Source: Euborellia annulipes (lineage: Eukaryota > Arthropoda > Insecta > Dermaptera > Anisolabididae). From it: a stretch of 64,000 nucleotides of DNA. Shown here piece after piece: positions 1 to 10,759 of the stretch. Below the pieces are notes generated by a model. That model was not told where the DNA came from. It saw only the letters and a program-made list of their open reading frames with translations, and ran no database searches. Position numbers and translations under genes: made by a program. The stretch covers positions 1 through 64,000 of the forward strand of contig JAKCPI010001932.1 of NCBI GenBank assembly GCA_023213315.1, given 5' to 3'. Each line of letters starts with the position of its first letter. Positions within the stretch are counted from its first letter, which is position 1.

Positions 1-1320
1 GGACATTAGGTAAGAAGTTAGGTAATGAAAGATGCAATTTTAATTAATAACCTGGTATAGAATGGAAAATGAACGGTTAAAAAAGAATGAAGAAAGTTAA
101 ATAGTTGGAAAAATTATATGATAAATGGAATGTATAGAAAATAAGAATTGTTAACAGAAGGCATTAGGATTGAATTTGAGTGAAAAAGCCACACTTGCTT
201 AGGAAAGAATGTTAAGAGTGAGAAAAGAAATATATTTTTGTAGTTAGAATTTAGAAAGATTCAATATTGGTCAGAAATTGGTCTGGAGTGGAAATAAATA
301 AGAGATAGATAGTTTGAATTGTTTGTAATATATAGATATTAAAAATTTGGAGTCTTGAATAAAGATGTTGGGTATTTTTTTGATGTTGTTATAGTGGATA
401 ACCTGTCTTGAAAAAAAAAAAATAATAGAAAATCAAATAGCTGTAGGAGAGAATATCGAGCTCTGATTAATTAATTTTTTTGTTGATAGTCGAGTAAGTT
501 TTTATAAAATAAACATAGAGGAAAGATTGACGAATATGATTTTTGTTTCTCTTTGTGTCCAGTAGTAGGCTAAGTAAGAGAGTCAGATTTATGGTAACTT
601 GAGTTTCTTGGATGTATTGATGTGCTGTTGTTTTTTTTTATTAAAAATATTAAAGTAAAGTTAGTAAGATGTGTTCTTAATTCTGACAACGGTGTGTGCG
701 AGTTACAACAGAATTTGTATGAGTTAAAAATTGTGTAAAACAAAAAAAAAAAAAATATAATAAATCAACATTAAAAATCAATAAAAACTATAAACTTTCA
801 TAAAGATTCAAAAAAAATAAAAAAAGAAAGCAATTTTTAGAATGCCCTCCCCCCCCCCCCGCCCCAGTGAAGTGAAAAGTGTAGTTTAAGTGGTGTTTCT
901 GCCAAAAAAGGCAATTGTGTTTCAATGTTTTTGTATTTAAGCCTAACAGAAGGCAGTATTAATCAAAAGTTCTTTTATTATTGAAACAAAAAAAAAAAAA
1001 AAAAAAAAATTATTGTGAAAATTTTTTTTTTTTCTTCTTCGTCGGGGATATAATGGTCAAAGCCATATGAGCGGGTCTCCTGGGCAACCCCTCCTTACAG
1101 ATTTATATCCCCACGAATATTTACATTTGCATTTAATAAGCAATTATTTAATTATTTAATACTAATTTATTTTTTTTTTTATACAAATAATTATAATTTA
1201 TTTAAGTTAATTTAATATGATCAACAATGCCAATTAGTAGGAAAAATATCTAATTTAAATGGTATTGTTGAAGTATTAATTATTATTATTACTAATTAAT
1301 TATATGATAAAATAAATAAA
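1..1320. other. AT-rich non-coding DNA
   Basis: I see no gene here. The stretch is AT-rich with homopolymer runs (a C-tract near 847-860 and an A-run near 987-1008). A short GC-richer island at about 1041-1120 is bounded by inverted ggatataa and ttatatcc, which could be the ends of a small repeat, but nothing supports a named family. Confidence 0.6.
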
Positions 1321-1326
1321 ATTAAT

Positions 1327-1994
1327 TGTCGCCCAGCCGTCAAGGCAACCACATCGCCTCCCCAAATAGGCCTTCTTTTAATCTATTATATACCAGTTTA
1401 TTATGTGGCTATGCCTCTGAAAGTCCGCAGTCATTTGGCGACTTTAAACGGGCCAACGTGCTGGCGTTCCGGCTTAAAATAAATAAATATGTTTAAAACC
1501 TGCATTTAAACTTTTATTTATCCGGATCCACTTCCACATCCTACCAAGGGTCCTAGCAGTCAACTGGCGACGTAGGTCGAGTCCGCCCTGAATCCTACCT
1601 TATCTGGCTGCCTCACCTGCTACCTTACTTGCGACATTACCTGCTGCCTTCCTTGCGACCTGCTGCCTTACCTGGCTACCTTCCTTGCCTACCTCAACCT
1701 GTTCCGGCTGTCATCCTCACCCGCTGACCGCAATCCGGTGCCGCCTTCAACCACATCCAACCGTCCAGTTCCTGCCTCTGCATGTACAAGTTAAGTGGCA
1801 ACGCCCAAAACCCTCAACCCTCTTCCATGTCTAAAGCATTCTTTTATCATTGATTTTTTTAAACTAGTCGTATATTAAATAGAGTCAAGCTATAACAATA
1901 AGTCATTGGCATTGCTATTCGTGTCTCATGTGTCGAAGTATATACTCTATACCCCCTAGACGTCTCAGGAGGCGAAGCAGCTGAGACGATTCTA
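1327..1994. mobile_element. Possible solo LTR or repeat island
   Basis: A GC-richer block begins tgtcgcccagccg and is bounded on both sides by attaat (1321-1326 and 1995-2000), which could be a 6-bp target duplication. It contains a CT-rich stretch of degenerate tacctgctgcctt-like repeats (about 1595-1700) and a TATA-like tatattaaata at about 1871. It does not end in the canonical CA, and an AT-rich hexamer can recur by chance, so the LTR call is weak. Confidence 0.2.
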
Positions 1995-2156
1995 ATTAAT
2001 AAACACCTGTGATTGTAATTCATTTAATCTTTTATTTACCATATTTTTTTTTTAATTTAATAAAACAATAACTCATTTCTTCAAATTAATTACTCTGAAA
2101 TAAATTGATGTTTCACCAAACGTGTATTTTTATTTGTCAATTAATCCTAAGCTTTA

Positions 2157-2990
2157 GCTTATTTAGCATTGTCTGATTAAAACCAAATTTTTACCAGAGA
2201 TTTATAATTAAAAAATGAGTTTTTTTCTAAAGTTTCATTGAGATTGGTAAAGAAATAAATCAAATATTGACTATTTTGTAAATCGAGTTTTAAAGTTCGG
2301 AATCCCGAATGGGTAAAGAGAGCCGGTTCATAGATCGCTCTCTTTACCCATCCGGGATCCCAAATTCTAAAACGCGATTTACAAATTAGTCAATATTTTA
2401 TTTATTTCTTTACCAATTTCAATGAAACTTTAGAAAAAAAACTCATTTTTTAATTATAAATCTCTGGTAAAAATTTGGTTTTAATCAGACAATGGTAAAT
2501 AAGCTTTTTCGATAATATAGAAAATTGGGTGTTGATGTCATTAAGGTCGAAAATCAGCTTAACTTTGATCGCCAATAACTCCCAAATTAGATCATATAAT
2601 TAAAAGGGCTTTAGTTCTCTGGAATCAGGGGGAATTCAAGAATTAATTACATGTAACATATGTTAGATAGAGTTTTTGGTTTAATTACATTAAGACATAA
2701 ACACTCTGACGTTTGCCCATTAAATTGTTTGAAAACTATGCAAGCTTTTGAAATTTAGATTATAAATTATTAATCCGCATAAAAAGTAAAGAAAAATGAT
2801 ATATCATATATGGAATATTAAAATTTTTTAATTCATTCTTTTATTTCATGTTTTTTATATGGCTTATTTTCTCCTAAAGTAATTAAATAAAGTTTGGCTC
2901 AAGTGGTTAATGAGTCCTCAAGCAATCTATTTTTTTTCCAATCTCACGCAACCAAACTTCGCGAGTTCAAATCTACCTCCTGCACTTTTT
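2157..2990. repeat. Truncated palindromic (fold-back) element, copy A
   Basis: A near-perfect inverted repeat is centred at about 2328. The right arm is complete to about 2986, while the left arm is cut at about 2157. The intact version is at 21998-23311. The outer end of the right arm (about 2893-2986) is tRNA-like, with an A-box-like tggctcaagtggttaatgag, a B-box-like gcgagttcaaatc and a following T-run. Confidence 0.85.
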
Positions 2991-3059
2991 TTTAAATCAT
3001 ATTATCAATTTCCTTTTATTTTTAATGCTAACTTATAATTTCATTTATCTGTCATTATA

Positions 3060-3400
3060 ACGAGAGAAAGGATTTGTGGAATATAAAACTTCGATGTCGA
3101 GAATTTTGATGGATTCAAATTTTGCTTAAATAACTGTTTTTTTTCAATTTTAGCATGAAGGCAAATTGAGCCATGAGGCTGAAATTTTGTATTTAAGTTA
3201 AACAGCCCTGGACTGGAGTAAATAAGCTGAATCTAAATGGGCAAAGGGTACGAGTACCTTACTGAGGTAATTTCTCAGTTTTTTCGGTTTTCTCAAAATT
3301 TGCCCAACGATTATTAAAATGAGAAATCAATTATTTTTTAGAGGCACTTGGCAAAATGTAAATCTGATTCGTTGAAAGATGGCGCTTTCCCCCCTTGTCA
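3060..3400 (+). repeat. Interspersed repeat, family R1 (diverged copy)
   Basis: Words shared with 17960-18450, 32290-32540 and 62770-63250 include cgatgtcgaga, ttttgatgga, agcatgaagg and agttaaacagccc. The corresponding part of duplication copy B (23415-23630) is quite different, so this segment was replaced or inserted in one copy after duplication. Confidence 0.6.
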
Positions 3401-3671
3401 CAAGCTTTACAATCCTTTGCGTCGATATTAGAACACAATATAGCTCAGACACCAAGTTTCTATTATACCTGGTATTCTTTTGGTTGGTTAAAATAATTGA
3501 TAGATAAGAATGCTAGTATAGGATTGCAAATTAACGGCACCCTAGGAGCTACCCCCCAGGGGCTCGTTACGCCGGTGGATGTCCTGTGTGGCCTGCCTTT
3601 TTAAAACCATGTTGATTAGAACGAATTTTTTACAAAAATTTCTTTTTAAACACAGAAAAAGACGTTTGAGA

Positions 3672-4760
3672 CAGAGGCGTACCGAGGCAGTTGGGGGCCT
3701 GGGGCGGCACTAGAAGATGGGGCCTTATATTGATTTTTTTTTGTGGGGGGGGGTCCTCATCTTTAAATATCCCTCTCCTCCATACATAAAAATATTTTTA
3801 AAATACCGTATATCCCTGAACCCCAAGGGCCCCGGGGCCTCTCGAAGAGAAATTTTCATTAAATTTTGATTTTTTAACTAAATTTTTCGGTTTTTACTTG
3901 AGCCCTGAGGGCCCCGGGCCCTCTCAAAGAGAAATTTTCATTAAATTTTGATTTTTTAACTAAATTTTTCGGTTTCTATTTGGGCCCTGAGGGCCCCGGG
4001 GCCTCTCAAAGAGAAATTTTCATTAAATTTTGATTTTTTAACTAAATTTTTCGGTTTTTACTTGAGCCCTGAGGGCCCCGGGCCCTCTCAAAGAGAAATT
4101 TTCATTAAATTTTGATTTTTTAACTAAATTTTTCGGTTTCTATTTGGGCCCTGAGGGCCCCGGGGCCTCTCAAAGAGAAATTTTCATTAAATTTTGATTT
4201 TTTAACTAAATTTTTCGGTTTTTATTGAGCCCTGAGGGCCCCGGGCCCTCTCAAAGAGAAATTTTCATTAAATTTTGATTTTTTAACTAAATTTTCGGTT
4301 TCTATTTGGGCCCTGAGGGCCCCGGGGCCTCTCAAAGAGAAATTTTCATTAAATTTTGATTTTTTAACTAAATTTTTCGGTTTCTATTTGGGCCCTGAGG
4401 GCCCCGGGGCCTCTCAAAGAGAAATTTTCATTAAATTTTGATTTTTTAACTAAATTTTTCGGTTTTTACTTGAGCTCTGAGGGCCCCGGGGCCTCTCAAA
4501 GAGAAATTTTCATTAAATTTTGATTTTTTAACTAAATTTTTCGGTTTCTATCTGGGCCCTGAGGGCTCCGGGGCCTCTCAAAGAAAAATTTTCATTAAAT
4601 TTTGGTTTTTTAACTAAATTTTTCGGTTTTTACTTGAGCCCTGAGGGCCCCGGAGCCTCTCAAAGAGAAATTTTCATTAATTTTTTTTTTTTTTTAAATA
4701 TATGGGGGCCTATGCCGGCTCGGGGCCTGGGGCGGACCGCCCCCCCTCGGTACGCCACTG
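3672..4760 (+). mobile_element. Non-autonomous hAT element with internal tandem array
   Basis: The termini are cagaggcgtaccgagg and, inverted at the right end, cagtggcgtaccgagg. An exact 8-bp direct repeat gtttgaga flanks it (3664-3671 and 4761-4768). The paralogous locus in copy B (about 23910-23935) is an uninterrupted empty site, which proves insertion. An 8-bp duplication with CAG...CTG ends is diagnostic of the hAT superfamily. There is no transposase ORF; most of the body is an 82-bp tandem array. Confidence 0.93.
3814..4680 (+). repeat. 82-bp tandem array inside the hAT element
   Basis: About ten units start with ccctgagggccccgg and end in aaatttttcggttt. Starts at 3903, 3985, 4067, 4149, 4230, 4311, 4393, 4475, 4557 and 4639 give a period of 82 (twice 81). 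Several successive units alternate between a tttctatttggg and a tttttacttgag linker, suggesting expansion partly as 164-bp dimers. Related units are at 56340-56450 (inverted) and 63840-64000. Confidence 0.93.
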
Positions 4761-5641
4761 GTTTGAGACAAATGTCTGTGCCCAGTGCGTGGTTTAAAAC
4801 CATGTTGGAAGTGAGCACAACACAGTCTGCAACGAAATGGGTATTTTTTGTGCCTGTGAGTGTTCGGTTTCAATGAGAGTATCCTCCAAACTTCAGCAAA
4901 CGTTTTGCTTTATAAATAAAAAGAAAAAATTTAAGACTTCAAATACTTTAATATTTAAATAATACAGAGAGAATAAAATTTATTTTATTAAATAATTGAC
5001 GTAATTATTTTAAAAATAATCTGAAAATTCAATTTCAATTTTTGAGCTTTTCAATCTATGGGGTGCACGGATTCATTTTGGAGTCGCGAACTAATTAAAA
5101 TCAATAACGAAGAATTTGGAAGAGCGCTAGGGAGCCAATCAAAAAATTCAGTCTTTTCTTTGAAGAGGTGTGTCAAAAGGGGTATATAATTATTTGTATT
5201 CATTATTGTTTAATTTTAATTCAAGATTCTTTGTTATTTAATTGGGGTTCCCGGCGTTTATTTTAATTTTCCTTTATAATTTTAATTAATCAACGTCCAC
5301 ACCATGTTTGGGCAAAGTGTGCAATGACCATCATGACGTCATTTAGGTGTTTAATTAATTTGTTGTTAGATGGGGACTCTATTTAAATTGGAAAAAATAT
5401 AAAAATAATTTGATATTGACAGCGGCTATAAAAGGATAATTTGTTATGTTTTTTGACTTGAGAAAATCAAATTCTTCTTATCTGCAACCATTACACTCAA
5501 AAGTTTAGTTAGTTATCTATGAAACATCAAACTAATTCATTTTTATTATATAAAATGGGATAGGGAAAGAAAAAAAGTTTGAAAAGTCTTTGTTTAATAA
5601 ATTCATATGATTTAAAAAAAAATTAATCAAATATACAATAT

Positions 5642-5950
5642 TGTAACGGGGTTCGATTAATGGTAACACTGTTTTATTTATAAAAATAGTTTTATTTAGA
5701 ACGAACTTGGAAAGTAATTAATTATAAATAAAAATGTAAAAGAAAGTATAATGCCGAACAAAAAAATAACAAAATTTGAACAAAGAAAATGAGAATGGCA
5801 GTTAAGAATGTTTCTTCTTTTTTCGTATATATGCATCGACGAGACATCAACGAGGAGAGTGGAATTCATGTGTAATTTTCAGGGCGCGCGTCGGTCGACC
5901 GTGGAGACATCTGTTGGCTAGACGTCTTAGTTGAATAGGCGCGTGTTACA
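5642..5950 (-). repeat. 3' LTR of the Ty3/gypsy element
   Basis: The block starts tgtaacggggttcg and ends gcgcgtgttaca on the + strand. The last codons and stop of the gag-pol frame lie inside it. Confidence 0.95.
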
Positions 5951-8900
5951 GTCTCCCCCTCTGGATTACCGGAACGTCCCGTCGGTGATCCAGATTTTGG
6001 AACCTTAGGTGGTCTTCCTCGTGCTCGCAGAGGGATGGTTGGCGCTGGCAGCGATGAAGTTCTGCAGACAAAGGGAGTAAGGGCGGAGGTATGGTAGGAT
6101 CCGATAGGAACGCAGTTTTTCGGAAGGGATAGCTGATAGGTGGAGGGAGAAAGTCTTTTTATTATCTGATATGGACCATCTCTTCTGGGGCGAAACTTCG
6201 CTGTGTAGCCCTCCTTTTGGTTACTCGGTTTGTGCGTCTGCACGATGACTAGGTCGCCGATTTCGTATTCGGGTGCTTCTCTTCGTCGTTGATCTCCATA
6301 TTTCTTTGAGTGGTCTTGCCGTTTCTCCGTCACTTCTCTCACTTCTTTCAGAGTGTCGGCGAGCTTCAGGAGGTATGGCTGAATTTGCGGCACGAAGGTG
6401 TCTGAAGTGATTACCTCTCTCAGGTCCTTCGTAACGTCATCTGGGGTCCGAAGTTCTCGACCAAAAGTCAAGTAAGCAGGTGATTTTCCAGTTGATTCGT
6501 TCTTCACCGAGTTCATGGCGAAACGAATCGAGGGAATCTTCTCGGACCAATTGGTGTGGTCATTTCCCACTAAAATACCCAATTGAGTCTTTAGGTCGCG
6601 ATTTTTTCGTTCGACCGGATTGCTTTCAGGGTGGTATACCGAAGTTAAAGCTTGTTTTATTCCAAGGCAGTGTGTCACTTTTTGCATGATGCTGCTGACA
6701 AATTGGGTCCCGTTGTCTGAAATCATTTTTCGTGGGACACCGTATCGTAGAAAAATCTCATCGATAAGCTTCCGGGCGCATGCGTCAGCCGATGCTTGTA
6801 CAAGCGGGAAGAGCTCAACCCACTTGGTGGCTGTATCCTCTATAATGAGAATCCACCTTTCGCCAGTTTTGGTTTCGGGTAAGGGCCCAAACAGATCAAT
6901 TGAGATGGTTTCGAATCTTTGACTCATGACTGGAGTCTGTAGCAAACCAGCAGGCTTGAGATTTGTAACTTTGTATTTTTGACAATCTGGACAACTTTTG
7001 GTGTAGTCGAGAATGTATTTTCGCATTCCTGTCCAGAAGTAACGACTGGCAATTCTTTGAAAAGTTCTCTCTCCTCCGTAGTGGCCAGCGATAGGAGAGT
7101 CATGATACTCTTTCAAAATGTGTAGTCGTTCCTGAGAAGGAACTACCAATTGTGGGTCTTCTTCTTCTTCATCAGGATTGTAACGATATAGGACACCGTT
7201 ATTCATTATATATCCTCTATTTGTCCAGTTGGCATATCCAACACTTTTCGGATCTTCAAAGTCCGAAATTATTTTTTGAAGTTCTGGATCTTCTAGTTGA
7301 CCTTTTCGGATACCTTGAGCAGAACGTCGTGGCAGTTCAATTGTTAACGAACAAACTCCACACGTTGACTCAGAACTATCTTCACATGGTGGGCGTGAGA
7401 GTGTGTCGGCAATCACGTTAAATTTTCCAGGTGTATATTCTATTTTAATATTGTAAGGTTGCAAGCTTAGCGCCCAACGCGCGAGTCTTCCACTCGGTGA
7501 TTTTAAACTCATTAGCCACTTTAAGGGTTGGTGGTCGGTTCCAATCCGGATTTCACTCCCTTCGATGTAGCCACGGAAATGCTGGACGGCCCACACAACG
7601 GCGAGAGCTTCTCTTTCCGTCGTTGAGTAGTTCCGTTCGGCAGCTGTCAAAAGGCGACTAGCATATTCGACAGGTTGCTCTTCTTTATCGTTTCCTTGTA
7701 GAAGCACAGCTCCTAGAGCATAATTGCTCGCATCCGTACGAATGATAAAAGGTTGCGTTTCGTCCGCCTGTCTTAAGATAGGTGATGAAGTAAGAAGATT
7801 TTTCAAAAGATCAAACGATTTTTGTTGGGGCTCAGTCCAAGACCAAATTACGTTTTTCTTTGTGAGATCAGTTAATGGTCGTGCGACATCAGCGAATTTC
7901 GGCACAAAACGTCGGTACCAAGAACATGTTTGTAGAAAACTTTGAAGATGTTTAACATTCCTAGGAATAGGCATGTCTTTAATAGCAGAAATCTTTTCTG
8001 GATTTGGTTTAATCCCAGATGTTGTTATCAGATGGCCGAGGAATTTTACGGAGTTACGAGCGAAAAAGCATTTCTCTCGATTGGCTCGGAGGTTGAATTG
8101 GTTTAACCTATCAAAGACTTGTTGAAGGTCTTCGAGATGTTGTGAAAACGTTGCAGATAAGATTATTATGTCGTCGAGATAAGTAAATGCGTTAATGTTC
8201 TTTAAACCATTTCGAAAACGGTCCATCAAACGTTGAAATGTTGCGGGCGCATTCTTCAATCCGAAGGGCATACGTTTGAAACGATACGTTCCAAAAGGAG
8301 TGGTGAACGCAGTCTTATCTCGGTCTTCTGGCCGTACTTCAACTTGCCAGTATCCTGTTTTCAGGTCTATTGTAGACATAAATTGAGTGTGTTTTGCGGT
8401 ATGCAAAATATCGTCAATTCGCGGCATAGGGTAGCTATCTGTTTTTGTAATTTCATTTAGTTTGCGATAATCGACACAAACTCTGTATGATGAATCTTTT
8501 TTGGGTATTAGGACGACTGGTGCGGCCCAAGCAGATTCACATTCTTCTATCACATCTCTTTCTTTCATAGTTTGAAGTTCCTTTTCAAGAGCTTCTCGTT
8601 TCGTTTGTGGTAGGCGATATGGAGGCATAGCAATCGGTGTATGAGTTCCAGTATCGATACAGTGTTGAACGATAGTCGGGGCTCCCCCTAGAGAAAACGT
8701 AATAGCGTTTTTCTGGAGTAAACTATTGAGTCGATCTTTATCTTGCGGGATTAATGTCAGAGCTTCATCATCACGAAGTTGTTGAATATTTATTGAAGAC
8801 ACTTGAACTTCAGGATCATTTTCGACTTGCAGTGTATAAAACTGAGGAGAGTCGGCGAAGTTCCATTTTCTTTCTTTTAGGTTGAGTATGATTCCTGAGT

Positions 8901-10245
8901 CTTCAAGAAAATCTGCTCCAAGAATTGTTCGATTGTTTGTTGCGTCAGGAAAGATCATAAATACAGTTTTAATATGACGATCGGCAATTGTGACGACTAC
9001 TTCAGTTGTCATGATAGTTTCTCTTCGATTGTGTCCGTCGGCAAGAGTTATTGATACTTCCGATGTTTCAAACTTTTGCCCTTTTTCTTTCAGGATTTTA
9101 AACAGTTGGTGGCTAGCAATGCTTGCTTTAGCAGCTGTGTCAGCGTAACCGGTGCCGTTACTACCGAGTATTTGAATAGGTAGAATGGGTCTGTTACGTA
9201 ATTTTAAATTTGTGGATTTTTGATCAATTTCAGTTAGATAAAAAGAAGTTTCTTGATTTGTAGATGTGCACGTTTTGCATTGTGACTTTATTACACCAGG
9301 AGCTCCGCATCCATAACAAGAGACTGTTGTTTTTGGTGCATCTGCTTGACTAGATGAGACTGGCGTCGACGACGTAGTAGTGGTTGACTGAGAGGGTGCT
9401 TTTTGAAAGTGTGATGACGTTGTCTTTTTTATCTTCTTTTTACATTCATCTATTTCATGTCCAAATGCTTTACAAAATTCACATCGAGGTCGAAGTTTTT
9501 GTTTTGGTTTTTCACAATCTTGATTTTGAAATTTTTTATTAGTAAATTCGTTTTTCTTATTCGTAGATTCGGTTGTTTCCTTTAGCGTCTCTTCAACTGA
9601 TCGAGCTTCTTGAATTAGTTGAGAGAAACTAATTAGTCTATCTCGTGGGATTCGCTTTCTGATTTTTCGATGTAATATTCCATATATCATATCTAGCTGG
9701 GTGGCTTCAGAAAGTGTATTTTCGGGAAGTTGGGCCAAGAGCGAGCGACATTTATGAACAAAGCTTGAGGTCGTTTCTGAATCAAGTTGCTCTTTGGCAA
9801 ATAATTCTTTATATATTTTATATGGTGCCTTTTTAGGTCCAAATATCTCTCTTAAGCTTTCAAGAGCTTGTTTCCAAGTTTTGATAGATTCTTTAACGCC
9901 TTTCCACCAAATGGCGGCTTCACCTTCGAGGAGCATGGACAAGCCTTTTATAGCATTGTCATCGGAAATGTTTGTGCATTCTTTATAAGTTAATATAGCG
10001 TCTATAAAGGCGTCTAGGTTTTCATTTGGCTCGCCTTTATAACGAGAGGAGCACTTCGCAAAATTGCCTGAAGGTTGTTGTTTCAATGTATGAGTTGATG
10101 TGCTTGTAGCAGCAAGCTGATCGAATAGCATTGATTGCATACCTTGCAAAAGTGTTTGAAGTTGCTCTGTGGACATCATAACTGGATTCTCCATTTTTTC
10201 TTCTGTTTGTTTCTTATTTGTTTGGTTGTTTTTTTTTGGAGGCAT
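5866..10245 (-). CDS. Ty3/gypsy Gag-Pol polyprotein, intact single frame
   Basis: A single frame of about 1459 residues, starting at the ATG at 10245, directs reverse transcription and integration of the element. In order: a Gag region; a CCHC knuckle CEFCKAFGHEIDEC (about residue 255); a second cysteine cluster CYGCGAPGVIKSQC (about 315) lacking the usual histidine; a retroviral-type protease with active site DTAA (about 370) instead of DTG or DSG; reverse transcriptase with YLDD (about 688); RNase H with TDAS (about 838); integrase with an HHCC zinc region (about 1055-1095) and catalytic D, D and E in IDLFGP, SDNGTQF and PVERKNRD. No Gag-Pol frameshift is needed, no env is present, and the C-terminus runs into the 3' LTR. 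All enzymatic motifs look intact, so it could be active. Confidence 0.95.
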   Translation of the reverse strand: MPPKKNNQTNKKQTEEKMENPVMMSTEQLQTLLQGMQSMLFDQLAATSTSTHTLKQQPSGNFAKCSSRYKGEPNENLDAFIDAILTYKECTNISDDNAIKGLSMLLEGEAAIWWKGVKESIKTWKQALESLREIFGPKKAPYKIYKELFAKEQLDSETTSSFVHKCRSLLAQLPENTLSEATQLDMIYGILHRKIRKRIPRDRLISFSQLIQEARSVEETLKETTESTNKKNEFTNKKFQNQDCEKPKQKLRPRCEFCKAFGHEIDECKKKIKKTTSSHFQKAPSQSTTTTSSTPVSSSQADAPKTTVSCYGCGAPGVIKSQCKTCTSTNQETSFYLTEIDQKSTNLKLRNRPILPIQILGSNGTGYADTAAKASIASHQLFKILKEKGQKFETSEVSITLADGHNRRETIMTTEVVVTIADRHIKTVFMIFPDATNNRTILGADFLEDSGIILNLKERKWNFADSPQFYTLQVENDPEVQVSSINIQQLRDDEALTLIPQDKDRLNSLLQKNAITFSLGGAPTIVQHCIDTGTHTPIAMPPYRLPQTKREALEKELQTMKERDVIEECESAWAAPVVLIPKKDSSYRVCVDYRKLNEITKTDSYPMPRIDDILHTAKHTQFMSTIDLKTGYWQVEVRPEDRDKTAFTTPFGTYRFKRMPFGLKNAPATFQRLMDRFRNGLKNINAFTYLDDIIILSATFSQHLEDLQQVFDRLNQFNLRANREKCFFARNSVKFLGHLITTSGIKPNPEKISAIKDMPIPRNVKHLQSFLQTCSWYRRFVPKFADVARPLTDLTKKNVIWSWTEPQQKSFDLLKNLLTSSPILRQADETQPFIIRTDASNYALGAVLLQGNDKEEQPVEYASRLLTAAERNYSTTEREALAVVWAVQHFRGYIEGSEIRIGTDHQPLKWLMSLKSPSGRLARWALSLQPYNIKIEYTPGKFNVIADTLSRPPCEDSSESTCGVCSLTIELPRRSAQGIRKGQLEDPELQKIISDFEDPKSVGYANWTNRGYIMNNGVLYRYNPDEEEEDPQLVVPSQERLHILKEYHDSPIAGHYGGERTFQRIASRYFWTGMRKYILDYTKSCPDCQKYKVTNLKPAGLLQTPVMSQRFETISIDLFGPLPETKTGERWILIIEDTATKWVELFPLVQASADACARKLIDEIFLRYGVPRKMISDNGTQFVSSIMQKVTHCLGIKQALTSVYHPESNPVERKNRDLKTQLGILVGNDHTNWSEKIPSIRFAMNSVKNESTGKSPAYLTFGRELRTPDDVTKDLREVITSDTFVPQIQPYLLKLADTLKEVREVTEKRQDHSKKYGDQRRREAPEYEIGDLVIVQTHKPSNQKEGYTAKFRPRRDGPYQIIKRLSPSTYQLSLPKNCVPIGSYHTSALTPFVCRTSSLPAPTIPLRARGRPPKVPKSGSPTGRSGNPEGETVTRAYSTKTSSQQMSPRSTDARPENYT

Positions 10246-10263
10246 CACGTTGGGTAGCCAATA

Positions 10264-10572
10264 TGTAACGGGGTTCGATTAATGGTAACACTGTTTTATT
10301 TATAAAAATAGTTTTATTTAGAACGAACTTGGAAAGTAATTAATTATAAATAAAAATGTAAAAGAAAGTATAATGCCGAACAAAAAAATAACAAAATTTG
10401 AACAAAGAAAATGAGAATGGCAGTTAAGAATGTTTCTTCTTTTTTCGTATATATGCATCGACGAGACATCAACGAGGAGAGTGGAATTCATGTGTAATTT
10501 TCAGGGCGCGCGTCGGTCGACCGTGGAGACATCTGTTGGCTAGACGTCTTAGTTGAATAGGCGCGTGTTACA
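10264..10572 (-). repeat. 5' LTR of the Ty3/gypsy element
   Basis: Same length as the 3' LTR and no difference found by eye. The few bases between it and the gag-pol start (10246-10263) must hold the primer binding site; the minus-strand sequence tggctacccaacgtg there is a candidate, but I cannot name the primer tRNA. Confidence 0.95.
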
Positions 10573-10759
10573 ATATTAATACTGAATTTACCAAAGAAAT
10601 AAAAAATAAGAATGAAAAAAAAAAGAAAGATTTAATAATAAAAATTAATTTTTTAATAAATTTTTTCTAAGAATCTAAGTAAGATCTAATGACAATTTTG
10701 ACTTAGTTGTTTAAAATATTTATTTAACTCAAATCGCGTAAACCCGGTCTTGAAAATCA

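Larger units (their letters stand above)
5642..10572 (-). mobile_element. Full-length Ty3/gypsy LTR retrotransposon
   Basis: Two 309-bp LTRs (5642-5950 and 10264-10572), TG...CA bounded and identical as far as I can compare by eye, flank one uninterrupted gag-pol frame read on the minus strand. The insertion is flanked by atat on both sides, and the empty site survives in duplication copy B near 25130. A purine-rich tract (agagggggagac on the minus strand, 5951-5962) sits directly upstream of the 3' LTR. There is no envelope frame. Apparently identical LTRs and an open frame indicate a very recent insertion, after the PTCD2 segment was duplicated. Confidence 0.95.

Noticed and set aside
3814..4680. 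Tandem array considered as a CRISPR-like array
   Set aside because: Units are contiguous without unique spacers and lie in a eukaryotic hAT element.
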